Assembly (NCBI GenBank): GCA_003725585.1
Contig: RJMB01000022.1
Location: 32,860 to 96,859 of the forward strand
Reading direction: 5' to 3'
DNA from: Halostreptopolyspora alba
Lineage (GTDB): Bacteria; Actinomycetota; Actinomycetes; Streptosporangiales; Streptosporangiaceae
DNA: 64,000 bases
The notes under the pieces were generated by a model that was not told where the DNA came from, did not search any database, and worked only from the letters and a program-made list of their open reading frames with translations. The translations under genes were made by a program, and so were the position numbers. Shown one piece after another: positions 52,683 through 61,430 of the stretch (positions within the stretch are counted from its first letter, which is position 1; each line of letters begins with the position of its first letter).

Positions 52683-54230
52683 ATGACCTCCGGACCCCAA
52701 GCCCGGGTCGTGGCCGGCCGCTACCAGCTCCAACGCCAACTGGGCCGCGGCGGTATGGGCGTCGTGTGGCAGGCGTGGGACCCCGAGCTGGAACGTGAGG
52801 TCGCGATCAAGGAGGTGCTGCTCCCCGAGGAACTCACCCCCGAGGAGCGTACGGAGATGCACGCCCGCACCCGGCGCGAGGCCCGCTCCGCGGCCAAGCT
52901 CACCCATCCCTCGATCATCACCATCCACGACGTGCTCGACTTCGAGGAGCACCCCTGGATCGTGATGGAGCTGGTCAGCGGGCAGGCGTTGAACAAGGTC
53001 CTCAAGGAGCGTGGGTCGTTGCCGCCCGAGCGCGTCTCCGCCATCGCCAGATCCCTGCTCGACGCGTTGCTGCTGGCGCACTCCAAGGGGGTCATCCACC
53101 GCGACATCAAACCCGGCAACGTGATGCTCGCCGACAACGGCCGGGTGATCCTGACCGACTTCGGGATCGCCACCATCGAGGGCGAGACCTCCATCACCCG
53201 CAGCGGCGCGCTCGTCGGCTCACCGGAGTACATGGCACCCGAACGCCTCCAGCAGGAGAGCGCTGAGGCGTCCTCCGACCTCTGGAGCCTGGGCGCCACC
53301 CTGTACGCGGCCACCGAGGGCCAGTCGCCGTTCAAACGCGACACCGTGACCGCCTCCATCTCGGCGGTCATGTCCGCCCCCGTTCCCCCGCCCCAACATG
53401 CCGGCCCCCTGGCCCCGATCCTCATGGGCATGCTCGACCGCGACCCCGCGAACCGGCTCACGGCCCAACAGGCGTCCCAGCTGCTCGCGATGTCCGTCCC
53501 CACCGGGTCCATGGCCCCGCCCACGGGCGCGAACCCGACGATGGCGGCCACCGGTGCCATGCCACCGCCCAACCAGCAGTACCCGCCACAGCACCCGCAG
53601 TTCGGCGTGAACGGCCCTCCTGGCCCTAACGGGGCCAACGGAGGCCCCGCCGCGGCGGGCGGGAGCAACAAGCGCAAGGTCTACGCCGTCGTGGCCGCCG
53701 CCGCGGCCGTGCTGGTGCTGGTCGCGGCCGTGGCCCTGTGGGCGATCACCCGGCCGGCCGAGACCGAGTACCGGCTCTACCAGAGCTCCGGCATCAGCTT
53801 CGAGTACCCGGCGGACTGGACCGCAGAGGAGGATGAGGGCCGCATCACGGTCACCCACCACAACACCCTCGAGGAGATCTCCTTCACCGCCAGTAGTTAC
53901 ACCCCCGACGAGGAGAACCCGGTCGACGAGATGGAGACCAAGTCCGACGGCGACTGGGAGACCACAGACGAGGACGGCTACGAGGAGGAGACCCTGGAGC
54001 GCGTCGACCAGGACTACCTCCCCGATTCCTGGACCGCGGCCGAGTGGGTGTACCGCTACGTCCACGACGACGCCGAGCACCCGAACCGGTACTCCGTGCG
54101 GCGCCAACTCCACTACGAGCAGGACTTCGGCGGGGTCGAGGCGGTGTGGCTGCGGTGGGACCTGCCCGAGGAGCAGGCCACCGAGTACCAGGGGATCATC
54201 GGGCACGTGAATCGCTCACTGCGCCCGTGA
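52683..54230 (+). CDS. Transmembrane Ser/Thr protein kinase (515 aa)
   Basis: A complete Hanks-type kinase: LGRGGMGVVW (21-30), VAIKEV, catalytic loop HRDIKPGNVM (~139), LTDFGIA (DFG) and GSPEYMAPE. An acceptor-like TRSG precedes the APE motif. A Pro/Asn/Gly/Gln linker (~280-335) leads to one helix (~338-360) and an acidic ~150-residue outer domain starting YRLYQSSGISFEYPADWTAEE, not PASTA. GAAAGGCAA precedes ATG 52683. Likely senses an external cue and phosphorylates cytosolic targets. Convergent with a secreted transglycosylase, which could be functionally linked, though nothing proves it. Confidence 0.93.
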   Translation: MTSGPQARVVAGRYQLQRQLGRGGMGVVWQAWDPELEREVAIKEVLLPEELTPEERTEMHARTRREARSAAKLTHPSIITIHDVLDFEEHPWIVMELVSGQALNKVLKERGSLPPERVSAIARSLLDALLLAHSKGVIHRDIKPGNVMLADNGRVILTDFGIATIEGETSITRSGALVGSPEYMAPERLQQESAEASSDLWSLGATLYAATEGQSPFKRDTVTASISAVMSAPVPPPQHAGPLAPILMGMLDRDPANRLTAQQASQLLAMSVPTGSMAPPTGANPTMAATGAMPPPNQQYPPQHPQFGVNGPPGPNGANGGPAAAGGSNKRKVYAVVAAAAAVLVLVAAVALWAITRPAETEYRLYQSSGISFEYPADWTAEEDEGRITVTHHNTLEEISFTASSYTPDEENPVDEMETKSDGDWETTDEDGYEEETLERVDQDYLPDSWTAAEWVYRYVHDDAEHPNRYSVRRQLHYEQDFGGVEAVWLRWDLPEEQATEYQGIIGHVNRSLRP

Positions 54231-54262
54231 CCCGCCCGTTCCCCGTGGGACGGAGCCGGTAC

Positions 54263-54304
54263 GAAGCCGGGGTGGGCGCGTGTTCGCGCGCCCACCCCGG
54301 CTTC
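54263..54304. terminator. Strong bidirectional terminator
   Basis: An 18-bp stem (arm begins GAAGCCGGGGTGGG) with a 6-nt loop between the convergent kinase and transglycosylase genes. Confidence 0.88.
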
Positions 54305-54321
54305 GCTCTCGGGGTGACCCG

Positions 54322-54942
54322 TCAGTACCAGTTGTTGGCCTGCGAGTGGTTCCACGCGTCACACGGGGAGCTGTACCTGTCCTCGATGTAGCCCAGCCCC
54401 CACTTGATCTGTGTGGTGGGGTTGGTCCTCCAGTCGTCCCCCTCGCTGGCCATCTTGCTTCCGGGCAGCGCCTGTGGGATGCCGTAGGCACCGGAGCTGG
54501 GGTTGGAGGCCGTGTGATCCCACCCGCTCTCCTTCTCCCACAGCGGTTCGAGGCAGTCGAACTGGTCGGATCCCCACCCGTAGTTCCCGAGCAGCTCCTT
54601 GGCGATGGCCTTGGGGTCGCCCGAGGGGACGCTCTCCTCCTCGTCCTCCTCCTCTTCTTCCTCTTCCGCCTTGGTAACACCCGTCACCGCCGCTCCGGCC
54701 GCGGCGTTGGCCTCGTCGCGCTGCTCGCGGAGCTGCTGGAGCTCGTCCTCGGTGAGGTTCTCCGGCTCGGCGAAGAAGTCCTCGGCGGGCTCGGCCTCAT
54801 CTGGGGGCATCGCGGCTGACGCCGCCTGGTCGGGCTCCAGCCCGGAGTCGGCGAAGGCGGATACAGCGAACGTGCCACCGGCGACCATCGTCGCCGCACC
54901 GACCGCTGTGGCGACCCGCATCGAGATCCGGTTGAGTAGCAA
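54322..54942 (-). CDS. Secreted lytic-transglycosylase-fold protein (206 aa)
   Basis: Signal peptide (RISMRVATAVGAATMVAGG ... VSAFA, cut near residue 31), a Glu-rich coiled/acidic stretch (~45-105, including a run of mixed Glu/Asp), then a C-terminal domain of about 95 residues: AKELLGNYGWGSDQFDCLEPLW, EKESGWDHTASNPSSGAYGIPQ and QIKWGLGYIEDRYSSPCDAW. The WEKESGW Glu and the SGAYGIPQ motif are those of the SLT-like/aggregation-promoting-factor hydrolases common in actinomycetes. Two Cys can form a disulfide. A long untranslated leader with a CRP-like site lies upstream. Confidence 0.85.
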   Translation of the reverse strand: MLLNRISMRVATAVGAATMVAGGTFAVSAFADSGLEPDQAASAAMPPDEAEPAEDFFAEPENLTEDELQQLREQRDEANAAAGAAVTGVTKAEEEEEEEDEEESVPSGDPKAIAKELLGNYGWGSDQFDCLEPLWEKESGWDHTASNPSSGAYGIPQALPGSKMASEGDDWRTNPTTQIKWGLGYIEDRYSSPCDAWNHSQANNWY

Positions 54943-55424
54943 ACAAACGCCCTTTCGTCAGTCGCACACCAACGGCGTACGAGCGACCTCAGCCCCGGGC
55001 TCACGGATGTTCTCTGGGGGACCAAGCGACGGACGTGGCGGGGGGCGGCACCGATGGCCGCTGTCGTCGCTGGAGAGTCACGCGCGGGATTTCAGGGGGT
55101 CACATCCACCGCACGCGCCCCGGGGGCTCCTTCACGGAACAGGACCCACCCTGCCGCATCATCACGAGCGCGTAACACCGTTTCTTGTGTGTGCTGGGTC
55201 ACATCACGCTTGGCTTCCGAAAAACCTTCCGTTGACCTGCGGGCAAGCACGCAGTGTAAGTGGAGGGACGCGTGCGACACCGGACCCCGGGCTCCGGTCC
55301 CCCGACCAGCTCGTCCGGATCACTCCGCGGACGCCCGAGGACACGGGGCCGGAGCCCGGTTCCCTCGACCGACGGGCGGCCAATCCCGCCCCTGGGGAAC
55401 CAGCGTGCGCGACCGCGGGCAGTC
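54943..55424. other. Long leader/intergenic region of the transglycosylase gene
   Basis: 480 bp upstream of the minus-strand start without a gene. It contains a CRP-like palindrome (55188-55203). GC-rich inverted arms near 54995-55016 (CCCGGGGCTGAGG region) could fold in the mRNA leader. Long structured leaders of actinobacterial wall hydrolases often contain c-di-AMP (ydaO-type) riboswitches, but the conserved ydaO blocks were not recognised here. Confidence 0.4.
55188..55203. promoter_or_regulatory. CRP-like site TGTGTGCTGGGTCACA
   Basis: Matches TGTGA-N6-TCACA with one mismatch (TGTGT...TCACA). Position, about 245 bp upstream of the transglycosylase start, suggests control by a Crp-type regulator, as is known for rpfA of M. 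tuberculosis. Regulator itself is not in the window. Confidence 0.45.
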
Positions 55425-55765
55425 GTCGTTGACGTCACGCGGGTGGACGGTGAGTTCCTCGTACCGCGCCGGTCGGTCGCGACCCGCCGAAGTGGTGGAC
55501 CCCCGCCGTGGGGGACGCGTTGACCTCGGGTGGGGTGTTGGAGAACCCCAACCTCGGGATCGAGCTCGTCGGGTCCGAACGCGCCCGCGCGCAGCGGGCC
55601 GGAGACGAGCTCCCACAACGGGGTGAACTCGCGGCTGCTCGCGCGGTCCGGGGAGTAGCGGTGCGCGACGGTGTCCGCCGTGTCCCCCGTCCGGACGCGG
55701 CTCGACGCCGGCGTGAACAGAACACCCCACCGTGGCTCCCGAGGCCGCTGGTCGGCGACACCTCA
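55425..55765 (-). pseudogene. Decayed C-terminus of an alkaline phosphatase D (phoD)
   Basis: Three minus-strand frames read in succession give the end of a PhoD-type phosphatase. Frame 1: VRTGDTADTVAHRYSPDRA, SREFTPLWELVSGPLRAG, AFGPDELDPEVG (compare the family's TGDxHYxAAHxYxPxRA, FWEFVSGPLHAGTFGPN). Frame 2, from about 55555: FSNTPPEVNASPTAGVHHFGG. Frame 3, from about 55490: RPARYEELTVHPRDVNDD. At least two frameshifts and absence of the N-terminal ~400 residues make it a dead gene. It lies 58 bp from the phoH stop, on the same strand. Confidence 0.65.
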
Positions 55766-55823
55766 CGCGGTGTCCCCACCGGGCAACGCGTTCGCCTCAG
55801 GAGCCACGGGAAGGGTGACGGGG

Positions 55824-57299
55824 TCAGCCCTCGAGCATCTCGGTGACGAGCGCCGCCACCGGTGAGCGCTCCGACCGGGTGAGCGTGATGTGCGAGAAGA
55901 GAGGGTGTCCCTTGAGCTTCTCCACCACCGCGACCACACCGTCGTAGCGGCCGACACGCAGGTTGTCGCGTTGGGCGACGTCATGGGTGAGCACGACGCG
56001 GGAGTTCGTCCCCAGCCGCGACAGCACCGTGAGCAACACGCCACGCTCCAGGGACTGGGCCTCGTCGACGATGACGAACGCGTCGTGCAGCGACCGCCCG
56101 CGGATGTGGGTGAGCGGGAGCACCTCCAGCATCCCCCGGTCGACGACCTCGTCGATGACGTCCTGCGTGGTCAGCGCGGAGAGGGTGTCGTGCACGGCCT
56201 GGGACCACGGCGACATCTTCTCGTTCTCGGTACCGGGGAGGTAGCCGAGATCCTGGCCACCCACCGCGTGCAGCGGGCGGAACACCATGACCTTGCGGTG
56301 CTGGTTGCGTTCCAGGACCGCCTCGAGCCCGGCGCACAGCGCGAGGGCCGACTTGCCGGTACCGGCGCGACCTCCCAGCGACACGATTCCCACCTCGGGG
56401 TCGGTGAGCAGGTCCAGCGCGATACGCTGCTCGGCGCTGCGGCCGTGCAGCCCGAACACGTCGCGGTCGCCCTTGACGACCTTCACCGACTTGTCGGGAC
56501 GCACCCGGCCCAGGGCCTTTCCGCGCTCGGACACCAGCACCAGCCCGGTGTGGCAGGGGAGGTCGCGCGCCGCCTCGATGTCGCTCGAGCCGTGTTCGAA
56601 GAGCTCGGAGATCTCGTGGGCGGGGACGTCCAACTCGGCCATACCCGTCCATCCGTGTTCGATCGCGAGCTCGGCGCGGTACTCGTCGGAGGCCAGACCG
56701 ATCGAGGACGCTTTGATCCGCATCGGCAGATCCTTGCTGACCAGCACGACCTCGCCGTCCTTCGGTCCGGCCGCCGTGCTGTCCGCGACCGAGAGCTCCG
56801 CGGCGATCTCCGCCTCGATCTCCGCTTCGACCGCCGCGTCGAGCTCCGCGCCGTCCTCCGCGGCTCTGCTGTCCTCACGTTCGGCCTCGCGCGCCGCCTG
56901 CAGGGTGCGCGCGACCGTGAGGATGCGGGTGTCGTTGTCACCGTGCCGGAAACCGGCGGGCAGGATCTCGGGATCGCTGTGGTTCAGCTCCACCCGCAAC
57001 GTTCCCCCCTGCTCGTTGACCGGAACCTCGACGTCGAGACTGCCGTTGGCGACCCGCAGGTCGTCCAGTCTGCGCAGCGCCTCGCGTGCGAAGTATCCAA
57101 GGTCGGGGTGGTACCGCTTGGCTTCGAGCTCGGTGACGACAACGATGGGTAGGACCACCTCGTGCTCGGCGAACCGGGTGATCGCCGCCGGGTCTGCGAG
57201 CAGGACACTGGTGTCGAGCACGTAGGTTCGCCGTTCGCCCGCTCCCGTCGAAACGGCGGGCGGTGTGACGTCACGGCGGTGGGTCGAGGAACTAGCCAC
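55824..57299 (-). CDS. phoH: PIN-PhoH family ribonuclease/helicase-like ATPase (491 aa)
   Basis: N-terminal PIN domain ([62 protein letters not shown]) and C-terminal PhoH ATPase ([20 protein letters not shown] ~300-318; [13 protein letters not shown] ~406-418). This is the PhoH2 type, shown in mycobacteria to unwind and cleave RNA. Between PIN motifs is an acidic helical insert of ~50 residues ([19 protein letters not shown] and on) not usual in short homologues. GTG 57299 has GGGGAG five bases upstream. In the core block (Rv1095 equivalent). Confidence 0.95.
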   Translation of the reverse strand: MASSSTHRRDVTPPAVSTGAGERRTYVLDTSVLLADPAAITRFAEHEVVLPIVVVTELEAKRYHPDLGYFAREALRRLDDLRVANGSLDVEVPVNEQGGTLRVELNHSDPEILPAGFRHGDNDTRILTVARTLQAAREAEREDSRAAEDGAELDAAVEAEIEAEIAAELSVADSTAAGPKDGEVVLVSKDLPMRIKASSIGLASDEYRAELAIEHGWTGMAELDVPAHEISELFEHGSSDIEAARDLPCHTGLVLVSERGKALGRVRPDKSVKVVKGDRDVFGLHGRSAEQRIALDLLTDPEVGIVSLGGRAGTGKSALALCAGLEAVLERNQHRKVMVFRPLHAVGGQDLGYLPGTENEKMSPWSQAVHDTLSALTTQDVIDEVVDRGMLEVLPLTHIRGRSLHDAFVIVDEAQSLERGVLLTVLSRLGTNSRVVLTHDVAQRDNLRVGRYDGVVAVVEKLKGHPLFSHITLTRSERSPVAALVTEMLEG

Positions 57300-57368
57300 T
57301 CGTTCTCCCCTTGGGCACCCAGGGGCGCCCTAGACTCACGGGAATACCAAGGACCGGGTCCAGCCCCT

Positions 57369-57388
57369 GAGGGCCGGGACCGGCCCTC
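57369..57388. promoter_or_regulatory. Perfect hairpin in the phoH leader
   Basis: GAGGGCCGG / CCGGCCCTC (9 bp) with a two-base loop, 70 bp upstream of the phoH start, followed on the far side by a smaller TGAAG/CTTCA hairpin. It could attenuate or protect the phoH mRNA. Confidence 0.4.
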
Positions 57389-57538
57389 CTGAAGTTGAGT
57401 TCCTTCACTCGCCAGGACCTCAATGAGTCGGGGCCTCCCGGGTGGAGGGATACGCACCATCCACCGGTAACGACGGTACCCGGCTGCCCCAAAAGAGCAA
57501 GGGCCACGACTCGCCCACCGTGTGAACTCCTGGTTATC

Positions 57539-57577
57539 CCGCACCCCCGCCGGGGGCAGCGAAGGGGTCGGGTGCGG
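57539..57577 (-). terminator. Terminator after the prenyl transferase gene
   Basis: CCGCACCC / GGGTGCGG outer arms with an inner CCCCC/GGGGG stem, 15 bp after the uppS stop on the minus strand. Confidence 0.7.
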
Positions 57578-57591
57578 CCGGGAGCGGTGGC

Positions 57592-58353
57592 TCAGGTGCC
57601 GAACCGCCGGTTGCGCGCGCCGTAGGCGCGCAGCGCCCGCAAGAAGTCCACCCTGCGGAACGCGGGCCAGAAGACCTCACAGAAGTAGAACTCCGAATGC
57701 GCGCTCTGCCACAGCAGAAAGCCCGAGAGCCGCTGCTCCCCCGATGTCCGGATGAGCAGGTCCGGGTCGGGCTGGCCGCGCGTGTAGAGATGCTGTGCTA
57801 TGTCCTCGGAGTCGAGACGCTCGGCGAGCTCCGAGATACCGGTCCCCTTCTCGGACTCCGCGTACAACAGTGCCCGCACCGCATCGGCGATCTCACGCCT
57901 ACCGCCGTACCCGACAGCCACGTTGACGACCAGCCCGGAGTCATCGGCGGTGGCCGCGCCAGCCTCCTTCATCAGCCGGGCCGTGGAGTCGGGTAGCAGG
58001 TCGAGGGCTCCCATGGGGTTGACTTTCCAGCCCTCGTTGCGGAGCCGGGTGACCGTCTCCTCGATGATCCGCAGCAGGGGTTCGAGCTCGTCGCGGGGGC
58101 GGGTGAGGTTGTCGGTGGACAGTAGCCACATTGTGACGACCTGCACACCGAGTTCGTCGCACCAGCCCAGCAGGTCGAAGATCTTCTCGGCGCCCGCCTG
58201 GTGCCCCAGCTTGACGTTGGCGAACCCGCTGGTCTTGGCCCAACGGCGGTTCCCGTCCAGGATGACGCCCACGTGACGCGGTATGTCGATACTGCCGAGC
58301 TGGCGCTCCAGTCGACGCTCGTACCACCAGTACAGGGGGTCACGCAGCCCCAT
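57592..58353 (-). CDS. uppS: Isoprenyl transferase (cis-prenyl diphosphate synthase, 253 aa)
   Basis: cis-prenyltransferase signature HVGVILDGNRRWAK (catalytic Asp33), VQVVTMWLLSTDNLTRP, NVAVGYGGRREIADAVRAL, DPDLLIRTSGEQRLSGFLLW and SEFYFCEVFWPAF. The N-terminus GLRDPLYWWYERRLERQLG resembles the actinobacterial Rv1086-type enzymes (short-chain Z-FPP synthase) more than decaprenyl synthases, so the product may be Z-FPP rather than undecaprenyl diphosphate. AAGGTGG precedes ATG 58353. Confidence 0.92.
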   Translation of the reverse strand: MGLRDPLYWWYERRLERQLGSIDIPRHVGVILDGNRRWAKTSGFANVKLGHQAGAEKIFDLLGWCDELGVQVVTMWLLSTDNLTRPRDELEPLLRIIEETVTRLRNEGWKVNPMGALDLLPDSTARLMKEAGAATADDSGLVVNVAVGYGGRREIADAVRALLYAESEKGTGISELAERLDSEDIAQHLYTRGQPDPDLLIRTSGEQRLSGFLLWQSAHSEFYFCEVFWPAFRRVDFLRALRAYGARNRRFGT

Positions 58354-58491
58354 GGAACGCCACCTTTCGCCGCCGTGAGAGGGAGCTCAAGCCGGACTGT
58401 GTCCTTCGTCTCCCACAGTCCGGGCCCGACCGCGGCGTGCCTGCGTTGCGGGCGGGAACAGAGACCCACCCACCCTAGGGGGCAGCGCCCG

Positions 58492-59085
58492 TCACGTCAC
58501 GGTGAGCGACTTGCGTACGTGCTTGCGCCCCTGATGAATCCGGGACTTCACGGTGCCCAGGGCGAGGCCGAGTTCCGCGGCGATCTCACCGTAGTCCATC
58601 TGGCACAGATCACGAAGCACCACAGGGGCCACCAGGTTGGGGTACTCCTCCTCGAGACGGTCGAGTGCCTCGAGCAGGTCGATACGGGACCCCGCGATGA
58701 CGCTCGTGGTGCGCGGGTCGCGATGGTTGGGGATGCGCTCCGACTCTGTCGGGTACTCCGCCGAGCGCCGCTTCATGGAGCGGTAGGTCTGCCGCGCCGA
58801 GTTCGACACCACCGTGTACAGCCACGTGGAGAACAGCGAGTCGCCCTTGAAACTCGAGATCTTGCGGGCGACGCGCAGCAGAGCGTCCTGGCAGGCTTCC
58901 TCGGCGTCCTGCTTGTAGGGCAGGAACCGGCCACACCGCCGGAGCACCTCGGGTTGGATCCGCCGCAGCAGCTCCTCGAGGGCCGCGCTGTCGCCGTCGC
59001 GGGCTTGGCGGGCCAACTCCTCAAGGTTCTCGTCGACGTTCGAGGCCGACCTGCGGACGCCCTGACCCTGCTCGGGTATGCCCAT
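58492..59085 (-). CDS. ECF-like sigma-70 family sigma factor (197 aa)
   Basis: Region 2 reads LEELLRRIQPEVLRRCGRF, KQDAEEACQDALLRVARKI and FSTWLYTVVSNSARQTYR; region 4 reads DYGEIAAELGLALGTVKSRIHQGRKHV. No region 3, so group 4 (ECF). ATG 59085 has GGAGGGAACC upstream and is better than the frame start at 59121. No adjacent anti-sigma gene with a zinc-binding HxxxCxxC motif; the divergent neighbour is a Ser/Thr kinase, so control by phosphorylation is possible. Target promoters unknown. Confidence 0.92.
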   Translation of the reverse strand: MGIPEQGQGVRRSASNVDENLEELARQARDGDSAALEELLRRIQPEVLRRCGRFLPYKQDAEEACQDALLRVARKISSFKGDSLFSTWLYTVVSNSARQTYRSMKRRSAEYPTESERIPNHRDPRTTSVIAGSRIDLLEALDRLEEEYPNLVAPVVLRDLCQMDYGEIAAELGLALGTVKSRIHQGRKHVRKSLTVT

Positions 59086-59253
59086 GCCTGGTTCCCTCCC
59101 CGCTTCGCGCGGTTCTAGCATTGACCGTTACACGTTTATCTCCTCGGACAAGGTTCACATACGATTCTGCCCCGTAGGGAACTGCCCGCGGTACAGCGGA
59201 CGCGCACGGACTCACGAATGTTTGGCCGGATCGGCAATGGTTAGGCACCCCCT

Positions 59254-60633
59254 GTGACACAACCGGAGACCTTCGGTCGATATCGCGTCGTTCGCCATCT
59301 GGGCTCCGGATCGTTCGCGACCGTGTGGCTGGCCCACGACGACCGGCTCGACACCCCCGTAGCGGTCAAGGTGCTCGCCGAGAACTGGGCCCACCAGCTT
59401 GACGTGCAGGAACGCTTCCTGGGGGAGGCTCGGATCCTGCGGCAGGCCGACTCCAGATGGCTCGTTCGGGTGCACGACCTCGACGTGCTCCCCGACGAGC
59501 GCCCCTACATGGTCATGACCTACGCCGACCAGGGCAGTGTCGCGGACCTGGTGGCCAAAGGACCTCTGCCACTCGACGAAGCGCTCCGGCTACTGACCGA
59601 GATCGGCCAGGGCGTCACGATCCTGCATCGGCACGGCACGATCCACCGCGACATCAAACCGTCCAACGTGCTGCTGCAGTCCTCCCCGGTGGGGCAGCGC
59701 GTCCTCGTCGCCGACCTCGGGTTCGCCAAGGCCATCGACGAGGCGTCGGGATTCACCGCCGCGGCCGGCACCCCGGGCTACATGTCACCGGAGCAGAGCG
59801 TCGTGGGGGGCGACCTCGACGTCCGCGCCGACGTCTACTCACTCGGCGCCGTCGCCTACGAACTGGTCACCGGGCGCCGACCGCCGACACCGCCGATCCG
59901 TGTCCGGCCGCGCCAGCTACGCCCGAGCATCCCGCCGGCGCTCGACGAGCTGATCATGTCCTGCCTCGCCGACGACCGGGAGGAACGCCCCCGGGACGCC
60001 GCCACCTTCACCCAGCGGGTCCGCGCCATCCGGATGGCCCCCAACCTCATCTCGGCGGTGCCCTGGTGGCTGCGTCACCAGGGCGCGTGGGCACGTGCGT
60101 CCCTCGCCGCCGTGGCCGCGCTCCTGCTGCTGGCCGGGGTCGCGCCATCGGAAGCGCAACCGGAACTGTCGTTCACCCGGGTACCGGACGCCACCGGCGA
60201 GATCAGCGTCGCCGTGCCCCAGGCGTGGGCGCGGCAGGTGCAGCCCAGCGGATGGGCCCCACGCGAGCTGGGACAGACCGGTGGGCAGCAGCCCGGTCTG
60301 CTGGTCGCCACGGACGTGACCCGGTGGCGCGACACCGAGTCCCCGCCCTCCGGTATCTTCGCCGGGCTGCTGCGCGACCCCCCGGGCCACCACCTGGACC
60401 AGATCATCGACGGGGCCCCCTGCTCCTCCCCCTCGCGGGGCCAACGGCTCTCCACGGAGCACTGGACGGGCCAGGTGCGCCAGTGGCACGACTGCCCCGG
60501 CTCGTTCACCGCCGCGGCACTGCGCCCACCCGACGGCGGCGTCCTGCTGTACCTGGAGATCCGCCAGCGCGAAGACCAGCCGCACATCGTCCAGGAGATC
60601 CTCGAAGGCGCGCGGGTCGAGGCCGCCACCTGA
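59254..60633 (+). CDS. Membrane Ser/Thr protein kinase (459 aa)
   Basis: Kinase domain residues ~8-270: LGSGSFATVWLA, VAVKVLAENW, HRDIKPSNVLL (~131), ADLGFAKA (DLG in place of DFG) and GTPGYMSPE. One helix (~281-300) connects to an outer ~155-residue domain with two pairs of Cys-containing motifs (GAPCSSPS, WHDCPGSF). No PASTA repeats. GTG 59254 is the start; the gene is divergent from the ECF sigma factor with 168 bp between starts, and the two may form a sensing unit. Confidence 0.9.
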   Translation: MTQPETFGRYRVVRHLGSGSFATVWLAHDDRLDTPVAVKVLAENWAHQLDVQERFLGEARILRQADSRWLVRVHDLDVLPDERPYMVMTYADQGSVADLVAKGPLPLDEALRLLTEIGQGVTILHRHGTIHRDIKPSNVLLQSSPVGQRVLVADLGFAKAIDEASGFTAAAGTPGYMSPEQSVVGGDLDVRADVYSLGAVAYELVTGRRPPTPPIRVRPRQLRPSIPPALDELIMSCLADDREERPRDAATFTQRVRAIRMAPNLISAVPWWLRHQGAWARASLAAVAALLLLAGVAPSEAQPELSFTRVPDATGEISVAVPQAWARQVQPSGWAPRELGQTGGQQPGLLVATDVTRWRDTESPPSGIFAGLLRDPPGHHLDQIIDGAPCSSPSRGQRLSTEHWTGQVRQWHDCPGSFTAAALRPPDGGVLLYLEIRQREDQPHIVQEILEGARVEAAT

Positions 60634-60645
60634 CCCTCATGGCCG

Positions 60646-61284
60646 TCAGTCCACGTAGCGGGAGAGGTCCAGGGAACGCACCACCCGCTCGTACTCATCG
60701 CGGGACACGTCACTGGCCATGGCGGACACGCCGAACTCCACGTCGGCCTCCGGCACGTACCAGATCCGGGTGCGCATCTCGGAACCGTCGGGACAGGTGA
60801 GAACCCACTCGCCCGCCTCGACGCGTTCCCCGCTCACCACGGTGAACGTGTCGCGTTCGGCCGACCGCGCCGAGGCGGGCAGGGTCCGGGTCCCCCCGCT
60901 CGAGGAGCACCGGGTGTCGGGACGCCACCAACCGTCGGCGTCGTCGAGCCGTCGCCCCTCACGGTCGATGTAGCCACCCTCCGCGGCGTCCATCCGGATC
61001 CGCAGCGCGCCCGCGGGACAGCCGGAGTCCGTGCCCTCGCCCCGCGACGCGTCGATCCCCGGCGGGGTGAGGCAGTCCCCGGACACCCGCGCCTGCCAGC
61101 CGCTCGGCAACGCGACGTTGATGTCGTTGTAGTTGTGCAGGGTGTCCCCCTCGTTGAGGACGTGCCCGTCGCTGGCAGAGGCGGCCGGGTGCGCGATGCC
61201 CGGGGTGAAGTCGGTCTGGCCGGAGCACGCCACCAGCAGGGTGAGACCCAGCACGAGCGGTCCACTGGCGGTTCGGACGCTCAT
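60646..61284 (-). CDS. Putative lipoprotein (212 aa)
   Basis: GAGGAGG five bases upstream supports ATG 61284 rather than GTG 61290. Signal MSVRTASGPLVLGLTLLVAC with lipobox LVAC, then an outer domain with six Cys, NYNDINVALPSGWQARVSGDC, PAGALRIRMDAAEG and a C-terminal EYERVVRSLDLSRYVD. It is convergent to the kinase with a 12-bp gap. No family recognised; outer-surface location inferred from the lipobox. Confidence 0.72.
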   Translation of the reverse strand: MSVRTASGPLVLGLTLLVACSGQTDFTPGIAHPAASASDGHVLNEGDTLHNYNDINVALPSGWQARVSGDCLTPPGIDASRGEGTDSGCPAGALRIRMDAAEGGYIDREGRRLDDADGWWRPDTRCSSSGGTRTLPASARSAERDTFTVVSGERVEAGEWVLTCPDGSEMRTRIWYVPEADVEFGVSAMASDVSRDEYERVVRSLDLSRYVD

Positions 61285-61430
61285 GGCCACCTCCTCGCTC
61301 GTCTGCGCCAGTATCCCCGATACGAACGGGCTCCGCCCACGGGAACGCTACCGCCGCCCACCGTCACACCGGTCCGGGCCGGGTGACTGGGTGGTGCCGT
61401 CGGGCCTCGCCGCCCACCCGGACCGGGCAC

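Noticed and set aside
54943..55187. c-di-AMP (ydaO) riboswitch before the transglycosylase gene
   Set aside because: Location is right, but I could not recognise the conserved ydaO core blocks in the minus-strand sequence; kept only as something for a covariance scan.
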